A stretch of DNA of 64,000 nt from Sycon ciliatum (taxonomy: Eukaryota > Porifera > Calcarea > Leucosolenida > Sycettidae): contig NC_088644.1 of the NCBI RefSeq assembly GCF_964019385.1, forward strand, positions 35,845,206-35,909,205, written 5' to 3'. Below, one piece after another: positions 1-9,329 of this stretch (positions are counted from its first letter, which is position 1; each line of letters opens with the position of its first letter). The notes below the pieces were generated by a model, which was not told the origin of the DNA, made no database searches, and saw only the letters and a list, made by a program, of their open reading frames with translations. The position numbers and the translations under genes are program-made.

Positions 1-400
1 AGCACTGTCAGCTGGCAAAACAGCAGAGGCGTAGCCACCGCACACGCGCTGTTGTACGGCACGAAAGCTAGCCATGATACTATGCAATACAAATGTATGA
101 CCATGCACAGCAACAAGCAACAACACACAGCTAAGAAGTATATGCATGTAATACATGAACGGCCAGTTGGAAATAGTTATGACGCCACTTTGTAGATCGC
201 CCTCATGAATAGAAAACCACAAGAGAGACAGGGAAGACTACAGCCTACAGTGTAGCTCAGGCCTTGATACATGAATCACTATTGCAGTATTGGCACAAGA
301 CAGAGAAAGGACTGCTCCAGCTATCAATAATAAAAGGAACCATTACTTCTAGTCTTAGTGATGCCATGCCAGAGAAATATTACGTACTACCGTCTGAACA
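1..400 (-). repeat. 3' LTR of the BEL/Pao element (partial, cut by window edge)
   Basis: Positions 1-400 repeat 7038-7437 with no difference noticed. By comparison with the complete copy about 168 bp of this LTR lie outside the window. Its element-strand start (TGTTCAG) is at 400. Confidence 0.93.
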
Positions 401-412
401 TCCTCCCCCTCG
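401..412 (-). other. Polypurine tract of the BEL/Pao element
   Basis: On the minus strand the bases just before the 3' LTR read GCGAGGGGGAGGA. This is the expected plus-strand primer for LTR-element reverse transcription, directly abutting the LTR. Confidence 0.8.
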
Positions 413-596
413 CAATATGCACCCAGATGTTGCATGATGCCTATCCTTACAACTACCAGTACCAAGCTAAGAGAAAAGTGAATCGAAAGGGCAAGTTCAG
501 TGGTAGGAAGCTACAAAAAAACAAAAACAATGCATGAATCATTAATGGGGGTCGTCACTGAGCAGTACCTCCATTCTGGCATGTAGGGAGAGCCGT

Positions 597-3500
597 CTAA
601 CATTCCAGTGGACAGACTCGAGTGATGGATCTCTTCAGAGTCTTCCCGCCCACTTGCATGGCCACCACACGCACATGACCGTCCGGACCAGGGAAAACTT
701 CCGTGACTCTGCCGAGCGGCCAACGCCCACGCGGGGAGCTTGAATCCATCACCAGGACAACGTCGTCAACGGCCAGATCGCGTCGCTGGTGTCGCCACTT
801 CATCCGCTGATTCAACCGTGGGACAAACTCTTTCAGCCAGCGATGCCAGAAATGGTCGATGAGCATTTGAACATATCTCCAACGTCTCTGCAGTTGACAC
901 CCCTTCTCGTCCGTTGTTGCAATAACCAGCTGGCCCTCGGCCATGCCATGAAGGAAATGGTTCGGAGTTAGCGGCCCTGGATCCTTCGGACTAGCCGATT
1001 GGTAGGTGATGGGCCTGGAGTTGACGAGGGACTCTGCTCCGCTGAGAGCGGTGACCAACTCCTCGTCCGTCACAGATGCGTCTCCAAGGATGGCGTGTAG
1101 AGCTCGTTTGGCGGCTCGAATCATTGCCTCGTGAACTCCCCCGAAATGAGGAGCTAATGGCGGGTTGAAACTCCATTTCACGCGTCTGCAGGCCATGGCT
1201 TTCCGGACGGTGGTATTGTTCAGTTGGCCAACAAGCTCACGTAGCTGGCGGTCGGCATTCACGAAGTTGCCTCCATTGTCCGACAGAACCTCCATTGGAC
1301 AACCTCGTCGGTTGGCCATCCGGTTAAAGGCGTTCAGGAAAGAATTTGCATCCAATGCGTACGCCATCTCCAAATGGACCGCACGAGTCAGCAAACACGT
1401 GAAGAGGCACAGATAGCGTTTGTGGCGAGTCTTTCCTCTCCCCTGCATAGTTTCGAACGGCCCTCCGTAGTCAACGGCTACCCTGCTGAAGGCTCTCAGT
1501 GGCTCACACAATCGCTTTGCTGGCAACGGGGCCATGATTTGCTCTCCCGCACGGGCTTTTAGTCGTCGACACACCATGCAGTCTTTCTCCCAGTCACGGA
1601 TCTCCTCCCGTGCTGCTTCGACAAGATAGTGATCAGAGAGAGCTGCCAACGTTTCATTCGTCCCGCCATGATGACGTTGCTCATGGCAATCTTTGACAAT
1701 AAGCCGGGTGGTCGGATGTTTCCGGGGGAGAAGAATCGGGAAGCGCACATCAAACGGCAACCAGTCAGCCAGCTTGGTGCGACCATCGCAGCGCAATAGT
1801 CCGTCGTCGTCCAGTCGAGGCGATAACCTCGCCAAACGTGACTTCAGCGGAAGTGGTTGACCATTCTTCACTAGCTTCAGATCCTCCGCGAATGCCTCGT
1901 GCTGTGCCTCTTTGATGATGGAAAGGCTGGCAGCGTCCATCTCCTCGCCGGTTAGCTCTCCGCTCAACTCCTCACCTCCACGGCAGTTGGTGATGAAGCG
2001 AATTGCCCAAGCCCGTACTCTGACTACGCGCGTCCAGTCTGAGAAGCGCCGAGAGCACAAGCTGGGTACTTTCTCGGACATAAATGACATCACCTCGGGC
2101 TGTGCAGCCTTGCGAGCTTCCGCTCGAGCAGCTGGGTCTTGGCCACCCACGATCTTGGCTGGCCATTCAGATTCTTCTTTCTGCAGGAAGGCCGGTCCTT
2201 GCCACCACAGCTCAGTTGCAACCAGTTGCTCTACCCCAGCTCCCCGTGACGCCAAGTCAGCTGGGTTGTCGCTGGAGGGAACGTACCGCCATTGACTGGG
2301 CGACGTAACAGTCTGGATGTGGCTGATGCGATTCGCCACAAACGGTTTGAAACGTCGGCTGTAGCTGCGAATCCAGAGCAGCACAGTTGCACTGTCGCTC
2401 CAGAAAATCACCTCTGACATGGCAATGGTCATGATCTGACTGAACTTCCGGGCCAGCTGAAGGCCAAGCACAGCCGCCAGCAATTCCAGCCGGGGGATAC
2501 TTTGTGTTCTTGTCGGCGCCACTCTGCTCTTGGCTCCAGCGAGACGAACGTTTCCCTCAGAGCCACACTGCACGGTGGAGCTGTAGACCACGGCACCATA
2601 CGCCACACTCGACGCATCACAGAAAACATGCAGCGTCACTCCACTGGCCACGTCCGGGATGAGACATCTTGGTACTCGAACTAAACTGAGCTTCGCCAGG
2701 TCATTGAACCACTGGCGAGCGCTGGTGTCGATGCCATCTGGAACCGGTTCATCCCAGTCAATACCAGCTACCCAACTCTCTTGCATGAGGATCTTGGCTT
2801 GGGTCACGAACGGTGCCAGAAACCCCAACGGGTCGAATACGGACGCGACTTTTGCTAGGAGGAATCGCTTGGTGATGCGTTGGTTGGTGAGGTCTGGCGG
2901 TTGAACGCTGAAGAAGAAGCAGTCTGCCTGACCGTCCCATGACACTCCTAGCGTCTTCACGGATGGTAGCTCTCCTTGGGATAAGTCCAGCTGGGTAGCG
3001 CGAGCCTCGGCTGGAATTACCCTCAGGAGCTCGGGCGAGTTGGACACCCACTTGCGCGGCGTCATCTTGGCCTCACCCCACAGATCCATTAGCTCCCGAT
3101 GAAGAATCTGACCTTGTTCGACATCTTTGGTGCTGTCCATCGTGTCATCCATGTAGGTGGACGCGAGGATAGCTTCTGCTGCCAGGGGATGAGACGCCAA
3201 ATGTTCCCGGGCTGTCTGCTGAGCAACATACTGGGCGATGAATGGTGCAGCATTGACGCCAAAGACCAGGCGGTTGAACTCAAAGTGCCGTAAAGGCTTG
3301 GCTGGATCCAGGTCCCGCCACACGAATCTGAGGTACTTCCTGTCTGCTGGCGCAACCGACACCTGCAAATACATTTCGGTCACGTCACAGCCCACTGCTA
3401 TAGGCTTTTGCCGAAACCTGGTCAACACATCGAACAACTCACGTTGGAGCTTCGGACCAGGGTAGATGGCGTCGTTGAGGCTGAGGCCATGACAGGATGC

Positions 3501-6500
3501 TGCAGCGTCAAAGACGATCCGCACCTTGGTTGTCGTCTTCTGCGGTCGGACGATGGGAAAGTGGGATAAGTACCAGCATACCTCTTGACCTAGCTCTTCC
3601 TTCGCGAGCTCACGGATATAGCCGTTCCTCTGGTAGGCCTGGAAGACTTGGCCATAAGCCTGGGCAACGAATGGGTCTTTCAGGAGCTTGCGCTCGGTGT
3701 GGCCTAGACGTTTCGTAGCCGCACCCAAGTTGTTGCATAATTCTCTCTTGCGATTGTTCCACGGCAGAGACACCTGGTACCGACCGTCCACCTTCTTCAG
3801 CGAGTGTTTGACGATGTCTAGGGCTGTCTCTTCCTCCAGCGAGCGCGGGCCGGGCTCACTGAAGCTCTCCTCCGTGCCGCAGCTGTCAATTTGCCAGAAC
3901 TGCTGTAGCGCGGTCTCTAAGCCGGTTGGTGTTGCTCTCTCCTCACTCTGAAACGCTTGGCTGTGGAACGTCCTTTGACTCGAGTGGGTTCCCGTCACTC
4001 TGCCAACACAGGTCCAACCCAGTGGAGTATGACGCGCCACTGGTTGACCAGGCGGGCCGACCACTTCCTGCTGTGACACAAGCAGCTCAGCATAGTCGCT
4101 CCCAATCAGCAGATCGACCCTGGCGGGCTCCGCCAGTCTTGCGAACGGAATCTCTCTCAGATGAGGATACTTGACTGCTTCCTTGACCCACTCTACCGGA
4201 CGAAGATTCCCGGTGACCGAATCAGCCGTCAGCGCCGTCATAGATTGCCGAACACTGCCATCCATGCTGCCAATGGTGAAGCTTACTGGTCTGGTTGTGA
4301 ATGAGGTCTGCTTGCCATTCAAGGTGTGGACCGTGAATGTCCTCAGCTCCCCGCTGACGCCGAGCTGGTTGGCAATGCTGCCGTTGAGGTAGCTCGTTGT
4401 GCTACCGTCGTCCAGCAACGCATTCACTTGCACTGACTTGTGGCCGTTCTCCAAGACGACTGAGACCGTTCGCAGAGCTATCTTGCCCGGGCCTTGGACC
4501 ATCATGGTGGAATCACTCTTCGTGGACTCCGTCTCCCCCTCGGTGAACGACTGTGGGGTGCGCTGCTCTTGGTCTTTACCGGCGTATGGCGGCGTTACTA
4601 AACAGTCGATGGCGGGAGGCAATACCTGGTCCCCTGTCTCCTGACCTGAACCATTGTCTCCATAGTTGCAGAATTGTTCGGCAGGACTGAGTTGGGACTT
4701 GTCCGCCGTCATTCCTCCAGCTGCCGTGTTCCCCGATTTTTTCTTGTTTGACTGTGCGGCATCGGGGTTCCTGCTGTCCTCGTGTAGCAAGTCCCGGTGT
4801 AGCAAGTAGTGGTGATTGTTGTTGCAGCCGCTCACTGAGCAGGGTCTGGTTCGTGGACAGTGGTGACCTTGGTGATCGCCTCCAAGGCAGCGGTAGCACA
4901 GACCATGCTGTTTAGCCTGTCTCCAGCGATTGGCGACGGAAAGCTGCTGAAATGCTTTACACTGCCAGACACCGTGAGGTCCGCCACATTGCCGACATGA
5001 AGATCGTCCAGCCGCTGAGCCCGCAGGCCTTGACCACCCTGCATTCTGCGAAGCCTTTCCCCCGAAGTAGGATCGTTGAGGAGCATTTCGGGGTGCCGGA
5101 GGCTTGTCCTTCGCACCAACTCCATCTAGTGCTTCGGACGCTCCAACGGCAAACTCCGCTTCCAACGTCACCCACTCCAGTAGTGCTTGAATTCCTGGCT
5201 GGCAGGGCTTCTGATGACACCATCGATTGAATTGGGTTAACATCCCAGCCGGCAACTTGGCCAGGAGCTTCCGGTACAACAGCCCATCACCCAGCTCATT
5301 GCCTTTTCCGGAGTCGAGGAGGTTGACCACGAGTACGTCGAGGAGATCTGCAAACTTCTGGAGATCTCCTGCTCGGCCGGAACGAATGATTGGGCAGGCC
5401 TCGACTTGCTCGTACTGCAGCGACAGCTGTCGTTGGTCGCCTCCAAACTTGCGGTCTAACCGCCTCATTGCGGCCTCATACGCAGACGGGGTGTATCCCA
5501 AGCTCTCGATGGAAGCCAAGGCATCTCCACTCAAATACTGCCGGAGGTGCAGCAGTTTCAAGTCTGCCCTTGCAGACGAGCTACCAACACACGCCATGAA
5601 AGCAGCCTTCCATGAGGCATACGCCTGCTTATCGCCGCCGAAGACTGGGATCTGTATAGCCTTCAGTTGCTTGAAAATTTCATCTGATGGCTGCTTGACA
5701 GGTGGAGGCTGAGACACAGCACGCTGGTGGCTGGCGGACACACCTGCTCCTGGCAATGCTGAAAAGGCACCAATGCCCATGGCCTGATGACTTGAGGCTA
5801 CCTGTGGCGGCCCACTGGCCTGGGTGTACAGATAGTTGGCGGACTGATATGGCAGAGATGATGTAGGGTGTAGTCCTGACACAGGAGCCTGAGTACTACT
5901 GCCCTGCTGGCCTGGACTCTTCGCGACTTGAAGTTGAGGGGCCTTGGTCTCACTCACTCTAGTATATGCACTGGACACACATACAGCACTCCGTGTTGGC
6001 ACAGCAGGCTGTAGTACAGGCAAGGCAGGGCTTCTTTCACGCTCTGACCTCCTACTCCCAGCTTCCATTGGTGGCCTTGTTCTAGCCCCAAGCTCTGCCT
6101 CTCTGTTACTACTGCCGGAGACACTTGTGGTCACAACCACTTCATCACTGTCTTCTACTCTTGCCTGGTTCTCCTGAACCAGCGCCACGCCATCACCAGG
6201 CTCATCCCGATCCTGGGAGCCTTCACTTCTGCCCAGCGATATCACGCTCAGTGGACTTCCTGGCTCTTCCACTGGTGCCTGGGCATACTGATGATACGCT
6301 GGCCTGTCTGGGTGGCTGTTCCGTGCAGCCGTCCACGCTGGCTGGTGTTCTAGGAACTCCTGATACAGCCTTGTGACCTCCTTCATCTCTTTCTCCGCTT
6401 CCTCCATCTCATCGGTCACTTTAGCCACTGCGAGCGCATCGTTCATGCCGCCAGCCCACTCGAGTACGTCCATGAACACACCGTTCAGGGCATCCTCGAT

Positions 6501-6800
6501 CATTTCTAATTCGCCAAACAACGACCTCGCAGCTTCCTCTTCAACTCCGTCACGCAAGGCCACGATCACGGCTCTGCGACACCTGGTGAACTTTCTCTTG
6601 CGATTCGCTTTTTCAGCTTTCATTTTCACGAACATCAGTTCATTCGATCGCTGGTCACTTTGACCATGTTCGTCCTCTTCGACTTCCTCGTCCTCCTCGA
6701 TCACGTCGCCTGCCCTCTCTGCCATGGCACCTAAAAAGAGCTCAGTTCTCTGACTGCTAGCCCTGATTGTGCTCTCACTCTCAGGCTCCGGCGACGACAT
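597..6800 (-). CDS. BEL/Pao gag-pol polyprotein (2067 aa)
   Basis: A single uninterrupted frame. Approximate domains: acidic, Ser/Pro-rich N-terminus (1-370); BEL-type gag region (DUF1759-like, about 380-530); Cys/His zinc knuckles (about 600-665); aspartic protease with LLDDGSTTSY (about 790); reverse transcriptase with the YMDD catalytic box (about 1216); RNase H beginning near FCDAS (about 1390); integrase with an H-H-C-C zinc region (about 1705-1745) and a DDE core including SDNGG (about 1838) and GGVHEA; and a BEL C-terminal module (DUF5641-like, about 1970-2060). The protein would make virus-like particles, copy the RNA and integrate the cDNA. The ATG at 6800 is preceded by about 65 bp of leader after the PBS. 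No frameshift or stop was seen, so autonomous activity is possible. The strongly acidic N-terminal extension is lineage-specific or poorly conserved. Confidence 0.95.
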   Translation of the reverse strand: MSSPEPESESTIRASSQRTELFLGAMAERAGDVIEEDEEVEEDEHGQSDQRSNELMFVKMKAEKANRKRKFTRCRRAVIVALRDGVEEEAARSLFGELEMIEDALNGVFMDVLEWAGGMNDALAVAKVTDEMEEAEKEMKEVTRLYQEFLEHQPAWTAARNSHPDRPAYHQYAQAPVEEPGSPLSVISLGRSEGSQDRDEPGDGVALVQENQARVEDSDEVVVTTSVSGSSNREAELGARTRPPMEAGSRRSERERSPALPVLQPAVPTRSAVCVSSAYTRVSETKAPQLQVAKSPGQQGSSTQAPVSGLHPTSSLPYQSANYLYTQASGPPQVASSHQAMGIGAFSALPGAGVSASHQRAVSQPPPVKQPSDEIFKQLKAIQIPVFGGDKQAYASWKAAFMACVGSSSARADLKLLHLRQYLSGDALASIESLGYTPSAYEAAMRRLDRKFGGDQRQLSLQYEQVEACPIIRSGRAGDLQKFADLLDVLVVNLLDSGKGNELGDGLLYRKLLAKLPAGMLTQFNRWCHQKPCQPGIQALLEWVTLEAEFAVGASEALDGVGAKDKPPAPRNAPQRSYFGGKASQNAGWSRPAGSAAGRSSCRQCGGPHGVWQCKAFQQLSVANRWRQAKQHGLCYRCLGGDHQGHHCPRTRPCSVSGCNNNHHYLLHRDLLHEDSRNPDAAQSNKKKSGNTAAGGMTADKSQLSPAEQFCNYGDNGSGQETGDQVLPPAIDCLVTPPYAGKDQEQRTPQSFTEGETESTKSDSTMMVQGPGKIALRTVSVVLENGHKSVQVNALLDDGSTTSYLNGSIANQLGVSGELRTFTVHTLNGKQTSFTTRPVSFTIGSMDGSVRQSMTALTADSVTGNLRPVEWVKEAVKYPHLREIPFARLAEPARVDLLIGSDYAELLVSQQEVVGPPGQPVARHTPLGWTCVGRVTGTHSSQRTFHSQAFQSEERATPTGLETALQQFWQIDSCGTEESFSEPGPRSLEEETALDIVKHSLKKVDGRYQVSLPWNNRKRELCNNLGAATKRLGHTERKLLKDPFVAQAYGQVFQAYQRNGYIRELAKEELGQEVCWYLSHFPIVRPQKTTTKVRIVFDAAASCHGLSLNDAIYPGPKLQRELFDVLTRFRQKPIAVGCDVTEMYLQVSVAPADRKYLRFVWRDLDPAKPLRHFEFNRLVFGVNAAPFIAQYVAQQTAREHLASHPLAAEAILASTYMDDTMDSTKDVEQGQILHRELMDLWGEAKMTPRKWVSNSPELLRVIPAEARATQLDLSQGELPSVKTLGVSWDGQADCFFFSVQPPDLTNQRITKRFLLAKVASVFDPLGFLAPFVTQAKILMQESWVAGIDWDEPVPDGIDTSARQWFNDLAKLSLVRVPRCLIPDVASGVTLHVFCDASSVAYGAVVYSSTVQCGSEGNVRLAGAKSRVAPTRTQSIPRLELLAAVLGLQLARKFSQIMTIAMSEVIFWSDSATVLLWIRSYSRRFKPFVANRISHIQTVTSPSQWRYVPSSDNPADLASRGAGVEQLVATELWWQGPAFLQKEESEWPAKIVGGQDPAARAEARKAAQPEVMSFMSEKVPSLCSRRFSDWTRVVRVRAWAIRFITNCRGGEELSGELTGEEMDAASLSIIKEAQHEAFAEDLKLVKNGQPLPLKSRLARLSPRLDDDGLLRCDGRTKLADWLPFDVRFPILLPRKHPTTRLIVKDCHEQRHHGGTNETLAALSDHYLVEAAREEIRDWEKDCMVCRRLKARAGEQIMAPLPAKRLCEPLRAFSRVAVDYGGPFETMQGRGKTRHKRYLCLFTCLLTRAVHLEMAYALDANSFLNAFNRMANRRGCPMEVLSDNGGNFVNADRQLRELVGQLNNTTVRKAMACRRVKWSFNPPLAPHFGGVHEAMIRAAKRALHAILGDASVTDEELVTALSGAESLVNSRPITYQSASPKDPGPLTPNHFLHGMAEGQLVIATTDEKGCQLQRRWRYVQMLIDHFWHRWLKEFVPRLNQRMKWRHQRRDLAVDDVVLVMDSSSPRGRWPLGRVTEVFPGPDGHVRVVAMQVGGKTLKRSITRVCPLEC

Positions 6801-6850
6801 GATCTAAATAATTTAAATTTCCGAAACTGAACTGCTCACTCAGGCGATAA

Positions 6851-6867
6851 CCATCCTCTGCTACCAG
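6851..6867 (-). other. Primer-binding site of the BEL/Pao element
   Basis: Two to three bases inside the 5' LTR the element strand reads TGGTAGCAGAGGATGG, of the TGG-starting type expected to pair with a host tRNA 3' end. Its position next to the LTR end is the main evidence; the tRNA was not identified. Confidence 0.7.
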
Positions 6868-6869
6868 AA

Positions 6870-7437
6870 TGTTCACACGAAGGAACACGTTATCTTATCT
6901 TTTCACTCCAAATACAATTACACCTGAAAGAGCAGCCTAGCTAGCTACACAACGCGAACCAAGGAACTACTAAAACCGAAAACATTCCATGTCGGTACAG
7001 AACCGAAGACAAAAGGCAAAGATGAAGTAATTTATGCAGCACTGTCAGCTGGCAAAACAGCAGAGGCGTAGCCACCGCACACGCGCTGTTGTACGGCACG
7101 AAAGCTAGCCATGATACTATGCAATACAAATGTATGACCATGCACAGCAACAAGCAACAACACACAGCTAAGAAGTATATGCATGTAATACATGAACGGC
7201 CAGTTGGAAATAGTTATGACGCCACTTTGTAGATCGCCCTCATGAATAGAAAACCACAAGAGAGACAGGGAAGACTACAGCCTACAGTGTAGCTCAGGCC
7301 TTGATACATGAATCACTATTGCAGTATTGGCACAAGACAGAGAAAGGACTGCTCCAGCTATCAATAATAAAAGGAACCATTACTTCTAGTCTTAGTGATG
7401 CCATGCCAGAGAAATATTACGTACTACCGTCTGAACA
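6870..7437 (-). repeat. 5' LTR of the BEL/Pao element (568 bp)
   Basis: The boundaries are set by the short inverted ends TGTTCA/TGAACA and by the PBS immediately downstream. The outer 400 bp are repeated at 1-400. Confidence 0.9.
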
Positions 7438-7815
7438 GTAGTTCATTGGTCCTTTTCTTTACTATAAATTAATCCCTGGCTCTCCGTACGAGTCTAAAAA
7501 TTACAATCATACCATTACGATCACTCCAGGTAACCAACAATCCGCTTCAAAGAATGTCATGTTTAAAGTCAATTCAATTCGTCTTCCGGAATGAAAACGA
7601 TAATCGAGTCATATTATTATATAAAAAAATAATGGAGAAGTATCCAACAGTTCTGGTCAACATCAAAGAATTTTGCTTACTCTCAATCAAGGCATCAGGA
7701 AAATGCAAAGAGAATCCAGTCCAAAAGCTGAGACCATTCAAGGCAAAGTTTGTCAATGCTTTGTGGAACATGCAGGCGAATCGGGGCAGTCAGAAGGAGT
7801 GTGTTGTCTTCAATT
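7438..7815 (-). other. Probable 3' UTR of the CTCK gene, abutted by the BEL insertion
   Basis: This AT-rich sequence lies between the CTCK stop codon and the retrotransposon LTR. No canonical AATAAA was seen on the minus strand; a weaker AGTAAA lies near 7453. The retroelement may have landed in or just beyond the 3' UTR. A plus-strand open frame here is taken as chance. Confidence 0.4.
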
Positions 7816-8502
7816 CTAGTTGGCGGCATCTGTTGGGTAGGTTCCTAAAGGCATACGGACTTTCATGGCGGGGAATTTGAGCGCATAGTCGCTGAAACAC
7901 ATTTGGCATTTGCAGCGCTGTGCGCTGGGAAGCTTGTACTTGAACACGCGGGATTTCTTGCCGTTCTTGCCACTGATGCATACTTGATGCACCTCGACGT
8001 ACTGTATCGACGCCCTCTCCGGCTGGCAGTTGCGACAGACTGGGCTGAAGTATGGGAATCGCTTCTGTGAGTTCACATCCGTGACACACATGCCGCTGCA
8101 GACTTTGACGTCAACCTTCACCGATGTGCAGCCTTTCTTCTCAATGACAATGGTCTTGTTTCTCGTTTGGCACGGGATCAAGCTGCCTTCTTCTTCACTG
8201 TCCAGTAGAGATTTCTCATGGCTATTCTCTGGAGTTGTGGATGGCGGCGGCGTTGCTTGAGTATCTTCGGGTGACGGAGTTCGGAACACATCGACTAAGT
8301 TTAATCGATCTCCATCCACATTGTCGACAATTCTGCCGGGAAACCTGTCATTGAATCGTCCAACATCATGTGCCGGTCGGCCAAACTCGTTGCCTATACG
8401 CTGAAGTTCTTGCGGACGTGACAGTGGGTTGGCCTCAACTTGCACCATCATTGGCAACACCAAGATGAAGTTTGCTATGCTAAGAATCGGCAGTGGAGAC
8501 AT
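7816..8502 (-). CDS. Secreted CTCK (C-terminal cystine-knot) protein, 228 aa
   Basis: The ATG at 8502 is the first AUG of the predicted spliced mRNA: neither the 5'UTR exon (9121-9293) nor 8503-8551 contains one. Residues 1-24 form a signal peptide with a hydrophobic core and a VEA-NP cleavage-like site. Residues 25-108 are a low-complexity, acidic, Pro/Thr-rich linker. Residues 111-202 hold ten cysteines (111, 125, 135, 139, 156, 159, 175, 197, 199, 202), including CSGMC (CxGxC) and a terminal CxCxxC. This is the signature of CTCK domains in mucins, slit, norrin, DAN and bursicon-type proteins. NKT at 115 is a potential N-glycosylation site. The product is presumably a secreted dimeric ligand, antagonist or matrix component. 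The subfamily cannot be assigned, because the long linker with a single CTCK fits none of those groups clearly. The coding part lies in one exon whose acceptor is at 8551/8552. Confidence 0.85.
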   Translation of the reverse strand: MSPLPILSIANFILVLPMMVQVEANPLSRPQELQRIGNEFGRPAHDVGRFNDRFPGRIVDNVDGDRLNLVDVFRTPSPEDTQATPPPSTTPENSHEKSLLDSEEEGSLIPCQTRNKTIVIEKKGCTSVKVDVKVCSGMCVTDVNSQKRFPYFSPVCRNCQPERASIQYVEVHQVCISGKNGKKSRVFKYKLPSAQRCKCQMCFSDYALKFPAMKVRMPLGTYPTDAAN

Positions 8503-9120
8503 CGTTCTTGTTGATGGTTTCACTTGGTCACGTAGCTGAATGTAGCAAATCCTGCAGAAGTGATAGAAGAATGATAGCAAACAAACCTTATTGAACAATG
8601 TGATCAAGTTCTGAACAAAAAGGGAATCACCATGTTTTCGCCCTCATTACAATAATGCATAAAATTTTAATGCATTGATAAATTGGGCTGAAACTTGAAG
8701 GATGCAATTACGGAATTCAAGAAGTAGGATATTTGCATGATGAGGTGTGAAAACCTGATGTCTTTCAGAACGGCACTAGCCAACACCTGTTAATTGTGTG
8801 AGGTGCAGATCATGTTTCACACCTTGGCCCATGCAAATTCCACGGACTGAACTTCAGCCACGCACGATCCAGCCATAAACAAAACATGATTAGTGATCTC
8901 AGGAAAGGCGAAGTTCTAAACAAATCTACACTTCCTCCCGTAGTGCACGCCCCACGCTATTCCACAGTCGAAACCTGACAGTCCTAGGTGGCGTTTGGGA
9001 GCAGGTTATCTCAAGAATATCATCACACATGCTGACACATTACCCCACCTAGCGGCCATTGTATCGCTCAATTGCACAGCGTCACACACTCTACCCCGAT
9101 ACTGGGTACTGCCAACTTAC

Positions 9121-9293
9121 GAGACTTGTTTCGAAGCGGTGAGATGAAGACTTCCCACGAGAGGTGATCACACTGCAAAGACGGTTCGGCAAACCGGAAA
9201 GCTGGTCGAAACTGTTCAGGACGCTTGGGAGGGGAGACAACACTGAAGGTAAGAGCGACTGAGAAGTGAGGTTTGGGAGAATGGACGAAGATT
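9121..9293 (-). other. 5' UTR exon of the CTCK gene
   Basis: A consensus donor (CTC then GTAAGTTGG) lies at 9121/9120, and a matching acceptor (CTTCTGCAG) lies at 8552 before the coding exon. The exon has no ATG on the sense strand. Its upstream limit is inferred from a TATA box at 9321-9327, so the start at about 9293 is approximate. Confidence 0.55.
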
Positions 9294-9327
9294 AGTTTGC
9301 AGTCCTAGCCCGGACGGCCGTTTATAT
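9293..9327 (-). promoter_or_regulatory. TATA box and core promoter of the CTCK gene
   Basis: On the minus strand CATATAAACGGCCG lies at about 9314-9328, roughly 30 bp before the inferred start site and 200 bp before the 5'UTR donor. This is inferred from motif and spacing only. Confidence 0.45.
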
Positions 9328-9329
9328 GG

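Larger units (their letters stand above)
1..7437 (-). mobile_element. BEL/Pao LTR retrotransposon, apparently intact and young
   Basis: The element lies on the minus strand. A full LTR is at 6870-7437 and the matching LTR runs off the left window edge (1-400 visible). Between them are a primer-binding-like site (6851-6867), one long gag-pol frame (597-6800) and a purine-rich tract (401-412). The LTR begins TGTTCA and ends TGAACA on the element strand. The 400 bp shared by the two LTRs read identical by eye, which implies recent insertion because LTRs are identical when integrated. Domain order protease-RT-RNase H-integrase with a BEL-type N-terminus and C-terminus places it in BEL/Pao. No envelope-like frame was seen. 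The left target duplication is outside the window; the right flank begins gtagt. Confidence 0.95.
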
